DNA of 64,000 nt, taken from Alicyclobacillus sp. SP_1 (GTDB lineage Bacteria > Bacillota > Bacilli > Alicyclobacillales > Alicyclobacillaceae). The notes beneath the pieces are model-generated. The model made no database searches. It saw only the letters and a program-made list of their open reading frames with translations, and was not told the DNA's origin. The stretch lies in assembly GCF_024706985.1 (NCBI RefSeq), contig NZ_JAMCCX010000009.1, positions 1 through 64,000 of the forward strand. Reading direction: 5' to 3'. Shown piece by piece: positions 18,682 through 26,433 of this stretch (its first letter is position 1; every line of letters starts with the position of its first letter). The position numbers were made by a program, and so were the translations under genes.

Positions 18682-19554
18682 ATGGCAACAAGAATTCAGA
18701 CGTTAGTCTTAACGGGCATGTCTGGAGCAGGAAAAACCTTAGCCATGCAGTCCTTAGAGGATGTTGGCTTTTTCTGCGTCGACAACTTGCCTCCCATCCT
18801 CATTCCGAAGTTTATGGAAGTCGCGGAACAGTCGGCGGCGGCTGGGTCACTTCGGAAAGTGGCCCTAGCTTGCGATTTGCGCGGTAGAGAGTGGTTCCGT
18901 CCTCTGCTCGACACCGTTGTGCAGTTGCGAGAAAATCCGAACCTTGATTTGTCGATTGTATTTTTGGATGCGAGTGATGCTGCTCTCGTAAAGCGCTATA
19001 AAGAATCTCGGCGCCGCCATCCGATTGCACCTGAGGAACCCTTGTTGAAAGGTATTGCGTTGGAACGGCGGGCTTTGGCAGAGCTTCGGAGTGCCGCCGA
19101 CATCGTATTGGACACGAGCGATTGGCGTCCAATTCAGTTAAAGCAGGCTATCGTCCAACAATTTGCCGACGGAACTCCGAAAATGGTCGTGCACGTTGTT
19201 TCTTTTGGGTTTAAATATGGAGTTCCGATTGATGCGGACATGATTTTTGACGTTCGTTTCCTTCCTAATCCACATTACGTCGATGATTTGCGGCCGTTTA
19301 CCGGAGAGGATGCGCCTGTTTACGAGTATGTCATGAAGTCGTCCGCTACTCAGGAGTTTCTGGGTCGGACCGAAGATTTATTGGATTTTCTCATCCCGCA
19401 GTTCATCAAGGAAGGCAAGAGTCACTTGATGCTCGGGGTGGGGTGTACGGGTGGAAAACATCGCTCTGTCGCCATTGCCCGGCATCTCTCAGCCCACCTA
19501 CAACATCATGCGGAAGTCCATTTGACCCACCGCGATAGCCGACGGGAGGGTTGA
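18682..19554 (+). CDS. rapZ: RNase adapter / nucleotide-binding protein RapZ (YvcJ)
   Basis: The protein is 290 aa from ATG 18682, 6 nt after AAAGGAGG; ATG 18676 overlaps the ribosome binding site. It has Walker A GMSGAGKT (12-19), FFCVDNLPP, FLDASDAALVKRYKESRRRHP, VSFGFKYGVP, DVRFLPNPHY and GCTGGKHRSV, all hallmarks of the RapZ/YvcJ P-loop family. Family members bind ATP/GTP. E. coli RapZ controls GlmZ and the amino-sugar pathway, and B. subtilis YvcJ affects competence. It heads the conserved rapZ-yvcK-whiA cluster, with yvcK starting 3 nt after its stop. Confidence 0.95.
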   Translation: MATRIQTLVLTGMSGAGKTLAMQSLEDVGFFCVDNLPPILIPKFMEVAEQSAAAGSLRKVALACDLRGREWFRPLLDTVVQLRENPNLDLSIVFLDASDAALVKRYKESRRRHPIAPEEPLLKGIALERRALAELRSAADIVLDTSDWRPIQLKQAIVQQFADGTPKMVVHVVSFGFKYGVPIDADMIFDVRFLPNPHYVDDLRPFTGEDAPVYEYVMKSSATQEFLGRTEDLLDFLIPQFIKEGKSHLMLGVGCTGGKHRSVAIARHLSAHLQHHAEVHLTHRDSRREG

Positions 19555-19557
19555 GTC

Positions 19558-20709
19558 ATGCGTCGATGGTGGTGGGTAGCGTGGACGGTTGCTTGTATTG
19601 GGATAGGGATTTTGGTTGGAACGCTGCGGCTTGCCAATATGCCGCAGGGTGCCGAAATTGGCGGTATTGTGCTGATTGCCGCCGTTGTTCTGCTCGCTAT
19701 CGGTTGGTGGCGAGACATGCGACGAGCGCGTCAACGTGCGCGCGCCACAGGGCGTCGCTTGAAGATTGTGGCCATTGGTGGTGGCACTGGTTTATCCGTG
19801 GTCCTGCGGGGGCTCAAGGAATTTCAGGTGGACCTGACTGCCGTGGTGACCGTCGCGGACGATGGCGGATCGTCCGGAAGATTGCGGTCCGACTTTGCCA
19901 TGCCCCCTCCGGGTGACATTCGCAACTGTTTAGTCGCTTTGGCGGACACAGAGCCGCTGCTCGAGCGTTTGCTGCAGTACCGGTTTGAATCGGGCGAGGG
20001 TCTCGCAGGGCACAGTTTTGGGAATTTGTTTTTGGCGGCTATGACGCACATCATGGGCGACTTTGAGTCGGCGATTCGAGAGACCAGCCGCGTTTTGGCG
20101 GTGCGTGGGCGAGTGTTGCCCGCCGTCAAGGAAGACGTGCGACTGCAGGCGGTCTTGAGCGACGGTCGCGTGGTCGAAGGGGAGTCGAATATTCCTCTGG
20201 CGGGAGAGAGAATTGAGCGAGTCCAACTCATCCCGGAACAGTTGACCCCGCTGCCCGAAGTCCTGTCGGCTATTGCGGAAGCGGACGCTGTCATCGTGGG
20301 GCCGGGCAGTCTCTTCACGAGCGTGCTGCCGAACTTGCTCATCCCCGAAATCGTCGATGCCATTCGCAAAAGTTCTGCCACTGCTATGTATATTTGCAAT
20401 GTGATGACTCAGCCGGGGGAGACCGACAGTCTGTCGGCTTCCAGTCACTTGGAGACAATTTATCGTCACGTTGGTCCCGGACTGTTTGACTATATGCTGG
20501 TCAACGCGGCTCAGTTTCCCGAGGAGGCACTTCAGAAGTATCAGGCGCAAAACGCGTATCCTGTGCAGCCAGATATCGAAGCACTCCATTTGCTCGGGGT
20601 TCGCGTCATTGCCCGCAACTTTGTTCACTATGCGACCTACGCCCGGCATGACAGCCGCTTGATTGCTGAACAGATTGTCTCGCTGCTGGGATATGAACGC
20701 ACAAAATGA
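19558..20709 (+). CDS. yvcK: Gluconeogenesis factor YvcK (CofD-like), with N-terminal membrane segments
   Basis: The protein is 383 aa, with GGGAGG in the end of rapZ as ribosome binding site. From about residue 67 it is a standard YvcK: VAIGGGTGLSVVLRGLKEF, VTVADDGGSSGRLR, PPPGDIRNCLVALAD, GHSFGNLFLAA, VIVGPGSLFTSVLPNLL and CNVMTQPGETD. Family members bind UDP-sugars and are needed for growth on gluconeogenic carbon and for cell-wall homeostasis. Unlike the ~317-aa B. subtilis protein, this one begins with two hydrophobic segments (residues ~4-22 and ~34-48) and an Arg-rich linker, so it is probably membrane-tethered. Confidence 0.93.
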   Translation: MRRWWWVAWTVACIGIGILVGTLRLANMPQGAEIGGIVLIAAVVLLAIGWWRDMRRARQRARATGRRLKIVAIGGGTGLSVVLRGLKEFQVDLTAVVTVADDGGSSGRLRSDFAMPPPGDIRNCLVALADTEPLLERLLQYRFESGEGLAGHSFGNLFLAAMTHIMGDFESAIRETSRVLAVRGRVLPAVKEDVRLQAVLSDGRVVEGESNIPLAGERIERVQLIPEQLTPLPEVLSAIAEADAVIVGPGSLFTSVLPNLLIPEIVDAIRKSSATAMYICNVMTQPGETDSLSASSHLETIYRHVGPGLFDYMLVNAAQFPEEALQKYQAQNAYPVQPDIEALHLLGVRVIARNFVHYATYARHDSRLIAEQIVSLLGYERTK

Positions 20710-20742
20710 CCTGTTGCCGCAGGTTGGGTGGGGGGATGAGCC

Positions 20743-21696
20743 TTGTCGTTTGCTGCTGACACAAAAAAGGAACTGACACTCATCTCGGAAGCTTCAAGCA
20801 GCCAGAAAAATGAACTGGCCGCCGTCTTTGCAGCTTCCGGCCAGTGGCTGAGAGTAGACGGACGCGCCTTGTTTGTGGTGGAAACGGAGAATGTCGCGAC
20901 GGCGCGGCGCATTTACACTCAGGTGAAGACACAGTTTGGTCTCTCCGCGGAAGTGGCCGTGCGTCGGAAAATGCGTCTCAAGAAGAACAATGTCTACGGC
21001 ATTCGGCTCACTGAAGGGCAGACCGAAGTAGTACTGCCCCACTTGGGTTGGGATTTTGCAACGGTTGAAGAACCACACAAGTCGGGGACGATACTGCCTT
21101 TTCACGAGCCACCGTTTACGGACGTGGAAAGCGTGCGAGCTTATCTGCGGGGGGCGTTTCTCGCAGCGGGATCGGTCAATGCCCCTGGCAGTCCGTCGTA
21201 CCATCTCGAAGTCCATGTGCCAACGCAGGCACACGCGGACTACATTCAGGAGAAAATGAACCAATATGAACTCAATGCGAAACAGTTTCGACGCAAAAAA
21301 GGGTTTATTGTCTATCTCAAAGAGGGCGAAAAAATTGTCGATTTCCTCTCTATCATCGGGGCTCATCAGGCGTTGCTCAAGTTTGAAGACCGACGCATTT
21401 TAAAGGGTATGCGCAATCAGGTGAATCGTCTGGTCAACTGCGAAACTGCCAACATGAACAAGACCATCAACGCCGCTGTGCGCCAACTTGAGACCATCCA
21501 GCGCCTGCAAGCGACCGTCGGTCTGGAGACACTACCAGCGCACCTGCGCGAGGTGGCAGAGGTGCGCCTGCGTTTTCCAGAAGCCAACTTGCAAGAATTG
21601 TGCGAAAGGTTGGACCACCGCGTCAGCAAATCGGGGCTCAATCATCGGTTTCGCAAACTCGAAGAGATGGTAGCAGAGCGCTCCCTGCATCGCTGA
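20743..21696 (+). CDS. whiA: DNA-binding protein WhiA
   Basis: The protein is 317 aa from TTG 20743, after GGGGGGA. The N-terminal LAGLIDADG-like WhiA domain (FAADTKKELTLI, YLRGAFLAAGSVNAPGSPSYHLE) is followed by a C-terminal helix-turn-helix region (VRLRFPEANLQELCERLD, SKSGLNHRFRKLEEM). WhiA affects chromosome segregation and division in B. subtilis and sporulation in Streptomyces. Crh, which follows whiA in Bacillus, is not encoded here. Confidence 0.95.
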   Translation: MSFAADTKKELTLISEASSSQKNELAAVFAASGQWLRVDGRALFVVETENVATARRIYTQVKTQFGLSAEVAVRRKMRLKKNNVYGIRLTEGQTEVVLPHLGWDFATVEEPHKSGTILPFHEPPFTDVESVRAYLRGAFLAAGSVNAPGSPSYHLEVHVPTQAHADYIQEKMNQYELNAKQFRRKKGFIVYLKEGEKIVDFLSIIGAHQALLKFEDRRILKGMRNQVNRLVNCETANMNKTINAAVRQLETIQRLQATVGLETLPAHLREVAEVRLRFPEANLQELCERLDHRVSKSGLNHRFRKLEEMVAERSLHR

Positions 21697-21775
21697 ATGG
21701 ATGTTGAGTGCTTGGTCTAGCAGAGAAGTGTGGGCCATAAACTAAGCTGACTAATCTCTTTGGGTGGTGAACACC

Positions 21776-22297
21776 ATGCGGTTTGTCGCGCGGCGCCGAC
21801 CCTATCGCTGGTGGCAGCAGCCCCGCTGGTTGATTGTGTTCGGAATTTTGATGGCTGTCGGTGGGTTTGAACTGACCCGCTATATCATTCCATTTGAAGC
21901 GCGCAATCCCCTGTTTCACGAGGTGACCATCGGTGAACCTGTGATTGAACACTGGAAGTATGGCGGAGTCGACGAAGAAGGATATTTGCGCTTTTACAAT
22001 GGCATTCAGACCATCGTGTTGCCGCCTGGCAGTCATATGTTCGGCGCTGATGGAACGTTTGTGATGCTCGAGCATCACAATGCTACGTCGCTTACGTATG
22101 CCGATCCGCTCGAAGCCCTGCCACTTCGCTGGATTATCGTCATCCTCAGTTCCGTTGGCGCGGTGGTGGGTTTTGTGGCCTGGCGACTCCGTGTCATGCG
22201 CCGGCCGTTGCGAACGAAGAGTTCCACTCCGTACGCTCGTATTGCCCGTGTTGTCGCAAATTTTCGGCGCAAGAGACGTCGGCGTAAGCTGTTCTAG
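21776..22297 (+). CDS. Uncharacterised protein with two membrane segments
   Basis: The protein is 173 aa from ATG 21776, with GGGTGGTG upstream. The strongly basic N-terminus (RFVARRRPYRWW) leads into TM1 (residues ~18-38). A ~70-residue extracytoplasmic part follows (IGEPVIEHWKYGGVDEEGYL, YNGIQTIVLPPGSHMFGADG), then TM2 (~118-138) and a basic tail. No family was recognised. It follows whiA by 79 bp on the same strand and faces the broken gene at 22327, with 29 bp between the two ends. Confidence 0.7.
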   Translation: MRFVARRRPYRWWQQPRWLIVFGILMAVGGFELTRYIIPFEARNPLFHEVTIGEPVIEHWKYGGVDEEGYLRFYNGIQTIVLPPGSHMFGADGTFVMLEHHNATSLTYADPLEALPLRWIIVILSSVGAVVGFVAWRLRVMRRPLRTKSSTPYARIARVVANFRRKRRRRKLF

Positions 22298-22326
22298 CAA
22301 CCTTCTGCCGGTTCATTGGTCTTCTA

Positions 22327-22719
22327 CTAGAGCCATCCTTGTTCCTTGGCGACGAGGGTGGCTTCGTGTCTTGAACTGGAGTTGAGCTTGCCGAGGATGT
22401 CTGACAGATAATTGCGCACAGTTCCTTCGCTGAGGCACAGTTGCTGGGCAATCGCGCGCGTTCTTCCGCTGGTCGGGCTGTGGCCGAGTACGGACACTTT
22501 TCCTGTGCTCGGACGCATCAGCCCAAGCAGCATGGACAAACTCGTGGATTTTCCGGCGCCGTTGTGACCGAGTAAAGCAACAATCGAACCTTGTTTTATG
22601 TCGAACGAAACCTGTTGCACGGCAAACGTATTCGAAAAGTGTTTGCTCACGTTGTCAAATTGAATGGCGAGCGTTATGGCCGTTTGAGCCTCCTTGAACA
22701 GAATGAACGACACGTTCAT
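22327..22719 (-). pseudogene. In-frame remnant: ABC transporter ATPase N-terminus fused to LuxR-type response-regulator C-terminus
   Basis: The open frame reads AIQFDNVSKHFSNTFAVQQV, then Walker A GHNGAGKST and MLLGLMRPSTGKVSVLGHSP, which is the first ~80 residues of an ABC ATPase. It then jumps directly to RAIAQQLCLSEGTVRNYLSD and ends ...EATLVAKEQGWL, the HTH and final residues of a NarL/DesR-type regulator. Signature, Walker B and receiver domains are missing. In B. subtilis yvfR-yvfS-yvfT-yvfU the order is ATPase, permease, kinase, regulator, so one internal deletion could produce exactly this fusion. The ATG at 22719 has a poor ribosome binding site. The natural start position behind AAGGAGG is now ATA. 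Confidence 0.8.
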
Positions 22720-22770
22720 CCTAGCAAACGCAAAGAGGCGGTAGAAGTTCAAAATATAACAACTTTAGGG

Positions 22771-22782
22771 TGACATTTGTCA
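22771..22782. promoter_or_regulatory. Palindrome upstream of the broken ABC/regulator gene
   Basis: TGACATTTGTCA is a perfect 12-bp palindrome. On the minus strand it lies at -35 distance from the extended -10 TGTTATATT (22760-22753). It may be the old operator of the deleted two-component system. No known consensus was matched with certainty. Confidence 0.4.
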
Positions 22783-22839
22783 TGGACTTCGCCAAGGTCG
22801 GACGTGGCAGTAGATCTAGGGTCTGCCTTTTTCATTTTC

Positions 22840-22868
22840 TTGTTCGCATTGAAAAGTCATGGTACTCT
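22840..22868 (+). promoter_or_regulatory. Promoter of the DUF402 gene
   Basis: TTGTTC (22840-22845), a 17-bp spacer and TACTCT (22863-22868) with TGG extension. It lies 42 nt before the start codon and has the same TGG-extended -10 style as the rapZ promoter. Confidence 0.5.
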
Positions 22869-22909
22869 AGAACGAAGAGGCTTTTTCAGAGGGAGGAGCA
22901 ATTGACGCA

Positions 22910-23425
22910 ATGGCGTTACGCCCGGGCCGCGTCCAACAAATTTTTAAGCGCGAAGAGCGTGGAATTGACCGAAATAATGAGCCCTTTACCGTCGAAAAAC
23001 TGTTTCGAAGACCCGGATTGGTCGCGGTACAGAGGACAGCCTTTGAAACAGGATACACAAGTCATCTGAGAGAGATATATCCGCAATGGGGTATTGCAGT
23101 AAGCACATGTCTCGATGAGGCTTTGCCAGTCAAGCACCCACGCTTGCGATTTGACCATTATGTGGATTTGGTCAAGGTGTGGGAAGATCAAGACTGTATC
23201 TATGTGGAGGATATGTACGTCGATGTGCTCATTTACGAAAGGTCGTATTATCACGTCATTGACCTTGAGGAATTCGGAGAGGCTGTTTATACTCGGCAGA
23301 TGTCGTCGGCAGAAGCCAAACGCGTGTTGGAAAACACGCAAAAGTTTGTCGACTCAATGAAGCGAAGTCGGTTGTCTTATCATATATGGAAACACAAATA
23401 CGGTGTCAATCGGCGCATTCCATAA
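22910..23425 (+). CDS. DUF402 domain protein (YgaC/NTdP-like)
   Basis: The protein is 171 aa, with GGGAGGAG ahead of the ATG. The central segment VWEDQDCIYVEDMYVDVLIY followed by YYHVIDLEEFGEA is the DUF402 pattern, in which acidic residues bind a metal and a phosphorylated ligand. S. aureus and Bacillus relatives have nucleoside di-/triphosphatase activity. The first ~60 residues and the basic tail (IWKHKYGVNRRIP) are less typical. The family assignment is reasonable; enzyme activity is only inferred. Confidence 0.6.
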   Translation: MALRPGRVQQIFKREERGIDRNNEPFTVEKLFRRPGLVAVQRTAFETGYTSHLREIYPQWGIAVSTCLDEALPVKHPRLRFDHYVDLVKVWEDQDCIYVEDMYVDVLIYERSYYHVIDLEEFGEAVYTRQMSSAEAKRVLENTQKFVDSMKRSRLSYHIWKHKYGVNRRIP

Positions 23426-23568
23426 GGGCGCCGTCAAGATGCCCCTTCTTAGAAGTTCTGCAGCGGGGACTACCGATGAACAAACGCTGAATCAAAGAAT
23501 ATGGTTTTTCCTGCTCTGGAATCAGTACTTCTACTCTGTGTCACGATAGAGTGTGGGAGGATGGACAC

Positions 23569-24126
23569 ATGCGTGCACTGCTGATGATCGACTTGTCGAA
23601 TGACTTCATACGACTAGACGGGGCGCTTTCCTGCGGCGAGTCGGGTCTAGCCATCATACCTTACTGCAAAAATTTAGTTCATTCGTTTGTCGTGTCGGGT
23701 GACCTCGTTGTCGATACCCGAGACAGTCACTCACAAGACGACTGGGAGATTGACTCTGGGCTGTTTCCTCCGCACAATTTGGAAGGCACGGATGGTCAAC
23801 AGCTGATTCCGGAATTGGCCGACCTGAGGCCGATGGACGGGAATGGCCAGTGGGTGTACGTGCCAAAGAAGCACTACAACGCGACGTATGCGACTCTTCT
23901 GACAGAATTGCTGGAACGACATAAAATCACAGAAGTGCACCTTGTGGGGGTGTGTACGGATATTTGTGTTCGGTATACGCTAGCTGGTCTTTACGATTGG
24001 AGAGCTGCTCGTCGTTATGCAGTGGATTTTTTCGTTCATCGCCATGGAGTAGCGTCCTTCAATGCGGTTGGACACGAGGAGAGTCTTCAGCACTTCCCTG
24101 CTACGTTTGGTGCAAAGGTGATATAG
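23569..24126 (+). CDS. pncA: Nicotinamidase (isochorismatase family)
   Basis: The protein is 185 aa from ATG 23569, 10 nt after GGGAGG. Motifs are MIDLSNDF (D8), DTRDSHSQDDWE with metal ligands D52 and H54, GLFPPHNLEGTDGQ (H69), PKKHYNAT (catalytic lysine ~100) and GVCTDICVRYT (nucleophile C129), then VASFNAVGHEESL. The pattern follows B. subtilis PncA closely. It would hydrolyse nicotinamide to nicotinate for NAD salvage. It is a single gene with no obvious operon partner. Confidence 0.85.
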   Translation: MRALLMIDLSNDFIRLDGALSCGESGLAIIPYCKNLVHSFVVSGDLVVDTRDSHSQDDWEIDSGLFPPHNLEGTDGQQLIPELADLRPMDGNGQWVYVPKKHYNATYATLLTELLERHKITEVHLVGVCTDICVRYTLAGLYDWRAARRYAVDFFVHRHGVASFNAVGHEESLQHFPATFGAKVI

Positions 24127-24215
24127 CTCACACTCTTCTTCGAGGGATAGGGAGGGAAGCGACGAATCGTCTGCCGCTTCCATTCCGCGTCCATAGAGGG
24201 TTATTTCGATTGGGG

Positions 24216-24434
24216 TTATTCTTGAATTTCGCTCAGTACTTCTTGCGCCAGTTGTGCGGCACCAGAACTAGAAGTCGTTCGCGACATCGGCTGGGATTTG
24301 CGGAGTGCTTCCCAAGCCGCTATTCCGACACTCGCACCAATAACAAGGGCGGTCATCGTGCCAATTCCGCTTCGTCGCCGAGGCATGAAACGTCCTCGCA
24401 TCGAGTTCGCCACCCCGTTCATCATCTCCCACAT
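24216..24434 (-). CDS. Small membrane protein (DUF3918/YrzQ-like)
   Basis: The protein is 72 aa from the ATG at 24434, with GGGAGGTG 8 nt upstream; longer in-phase starts have no ribosome binding site. A basic stretch (RGRFMPRRRSGIG) is followed by one hydrophobic helix (TALVIGASVGIAAWEAL) and a Ser/Glu-rich tail. This resembles short one-helix Bacillus proteins such as YrzQ, a weak match by pattern only. It is divergent from mutY. Confidence 0.5.
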   Translation of the reverse strand: MWEMMNGVANSMRGRFMPRRRSGIGTMTALVIGASVGIAAWEALRKSQPMSRTTSSSGAAQLAQEVLSEIQE

Positions 24435-24510
24435 GGCCAGCACCTCCCTGCGTGTAGTGTAACCAACGGATAAAAATGTACGCATAGGTCGCTCAGAAAA
24501 GGAGTCAACT

Positions 24511-25611
24511 ATGGAGCATCCAGTTCATAAGCTGTTAGAGTGGTACCAGAGAAACCGTCGTGATTTGCCGTGGCGCCGAACAAAAGATGCTTACGCAATC
24601 TTAGTTTCAGAGACCATGCTTCAACAAACTCAGGTGGACACGGTTATTCCTTATTTCCGCCGATTCATGACGGAATATCCGACTGTTGGCGCTTTAGCCA
24701 GAGCGGACCAAGAGGCAGTGGTGAAACACTGGCAAGGTCTCGGGTATTACTCACGAGCCCGCCGTCTGCATTCAGCCGCACAGATGGTGGTGGATGAATT
24801 TGATGGACGAGTCCCAAGTAGTCTGGAACAAATTCGACAATTGCCCGGCGTTGGAGCCTATACAGCTGGTGCAGTACTGAGTATCGCCTATGACCTTCCG
24901 ACTCCAGCTATTGACGGGAATGTTTTGCGAGTCATGGCAAGGTATCTCGGTGTGCGGGAACCAGTGCGTCAAGCGAGCGTCCTCTGTCTCATCGAAGACA
25001 CAATGCAATCTTGGATTCAGTTGGTTTCACCAGGAGAGTTCACGCAAGCAGTGATGGAGTTAGGGGCACTTGTCTGTACACCACGAAATGCGGCTTGTCT
25101 CGTCTGTCCACTCGTTGATAGCTGTTATGCCCATGACCTTGGAGAAGTGGACGTAATTCCCGCCAAGACGGAGAAAAAGGCCCGCCGAAAGGCGAACGTC
25201 GGCGCGCTCTGGATTGAGAAAAACGGGTCTATTTTAGTGGAGCGGCGCAAACCATCCGGATTGCTCGCGGGGATGTGGCAATTGCCTGCAGTGGAGTACA
25301 ATGGGAGCGAAGACGTGACTTCTCACTTGCATCCACTGCTTGAGGAGTTATACACTGAAGGTGGCCAACCATCCGTAGAGGAGTCGACCGCCCCCTACTT
25401 GGTGCCGATGGCAACTGAGCGTCATCTGTTTTCCCATGTGGAGTGGTCTGTGACGGTCTATCGACCAGTCGGATTGACGTTAGACTTGGGCGTTGCTCAA
25501 GCTAGCACCGACCGCATGTGGTGTTCATTGGCTGACTTAGAAAAATTGGCTTGGCCACGTGTGTATGAAAAACTTTTGGAAAGACTGATTGGCGAAAGGG
25601 TGAAAATCTGA
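24511..25611 (+). CDS. mutY: A/G-specific adenine glycosylase MutY
   Basis: The protein is 366 aa, with AAAAGGAG before the ATG. The helix-hairpin-helix glycosylase domain has SETMLQQTQ (catalytic E34), LPGVGAYTAGA and PAIDGNV (D135). The [4Fe-4S] cluster cysteines are C189-x6-C196-x2-C199-x5-C205. A C-terminal NUDIX-like domain (ILVERRKPSGLLAGMWQLP) recognises 8-oxoG. It removes A opposite 8-oxoG. It differs from Nth (39424) by this C-terminal domain and by lacking the catalytic lysine of Nth. The next gene overlaps its stop codon. Confidence 0.95.
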   Translation: MEHPVHKLLEWYQRNRRDLPWRRTKDAYAILVSETMLQQTQVDTVIPYFRRFMTEYPTVGALARADQEAVVKHWQGLGYYSRARRLHSAAQMVVDEFDGRVPSSLEQIRQLPGVGAYTAGAVLSIAYDLPTPAIDGNVLRVMARYLGVREPVRQASVLCLIEDTMQSWIQLVSPGEFTQAVMELGALVCTPRNAACLVCPLVDSCYAHDLGEVDVIPAKTEKKARRKANVGALWIEKNGSILVERRKPSGLLAGMWQLPAVEYNGSEDVTSHLHPLLEELYTEGGQPSVEESTAPYLVPMATERHLFSHVEWSVTVYRPVGLTLDLGVAQASTDRMWCSLADLEKLAWPRVYEKLLERLIGERVKI

Positions 25612-26255
25612 TGCAAGCATACTCTATGTCGCGTGGCAACATCATGAGCAAAGTGTTTCTTGGTTTGTTTGTCTCGTTAATCTTTGCTGCTATTGGCAAC
25701 TATGTGGGGCAATTTTTGCCGCCAGCAGTGGATGAACTCGCTATCTTTGTAGAGTTGATTATGATTATTGCGGCTATGTTCATGTCGCGCCGGCGCGCTA
25801 TTGGATATCCGTTTGTGTTTAGCTTCACGTTCATTTCTGGGCTCAGCATCTATCCGTACATCGCTGCGTACACCTATGAATACGGTAGCGGCATCGTATT
25901 CAAAGCGCTGGCCGTGACGGCAGTTTCGTTTTTGGTGGCGAGCATTGTGGCCTCCCGCAGTTCGATGGACTTTTCGTTTCTGCGCGGGTTTTTGTTCATA
26001 GGAATCATCGCGCTGATTCTCATGGGCATTGTGTCCTTGTTCGTGGGGTTCAGCTCGACCACAGAATTGATTTACTCGTTCCTCGGCATAGCGATTTTTA
26101 TCGGATACGTTCTTTTCGATGTCAATCGCATCGCTCGTAGGGGTGTGGCAGAGCAGCATATTCCGTGGGTCGTATTGTCTCTTTATCTGGACATCATCAA
26201 CCTGTTCTTGTTCATTCTCCAGTTCTTTGGAGCTAGCTCTTCCTCTCGGCGCTAA
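25611..26255 (+). CDS. Bax inhibitor-1 family membrane protein (YetJ-like)
   Basis: The protein is 214 aa, starting on the ATG that overlaps the mutY TGA; AAAGGG lies upstream. Seven hydrophobic segments fill the protein. The final part, FIGYVLFDVNRIARRG followed by VLSLYLDIINLFLFIL, is the BI-1/TMBIM signature with the aspartates of the pH-sensitive latch. B. subtilis YetJ, also 214 aa, is a pH-dependent calcium leak channel. The role here is inferred from the family. Confidence 0.8.
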   Translation: MQAYSMSRGNIMSKVFLGLFVSLIFAAIGNYVGQFLPPAVDELAIFVELIMIIAAMFMSRRRAIGYPFVFSFTFISGLSIYPYIAAYTYEYGSGIVFKALAVTAVSFLVASIVASRSSMDFSFLRGFLFIGIIALILMGIVSLFVGFSSTTELIYSFLGIAIFIGYVLFDVNRIARRGVAEQHIPWVVLSLYLDIINLFLFILQFFGASSSSRR

Positions 26256-26400
26256 TCACAGGGAAGAATCATGGTGACGGTGATGTCTCCCGGTTACAAC
26301 CGAGTTTTACCGATGTGAATGACATTTGGATTGGTGCACTGCGAGCGTGGTATGGAGAGTTGCGCCTCTCGTCCTCTCGAAAGGATGGGAGGCCTTTCTG
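26256..26400 (+). promoter_or_regulatory. T-box-like leader of leuS (antiterminator/terminator region)
   Basis: Between yetJ and leuS, GCGTGGTATGGAGAGTT (26345-26361) resembles the T-box core (GGTGGTACCGCGAGAGTT type). UGGU (26348-26351) is able to pair with the ACCA end of tRNA-Leu. A strong hairpin follows: GCCTCTCGTCC (26364-26374) with GGATGGGAGGC (26383-26393), then CTTTCTGT. The CCGCG part of the core is altered, and only ~90 nt precede it, so stem I is short or degenerate and no specifier codon could be fixed. A T-box would let uncharged tRNA-Leu allow read-through into leuS. Confidence 0.6.
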
Positions 26401-26433
26401 TATCGATTCATAGAAATGGCGAGGTGTAAAGAC

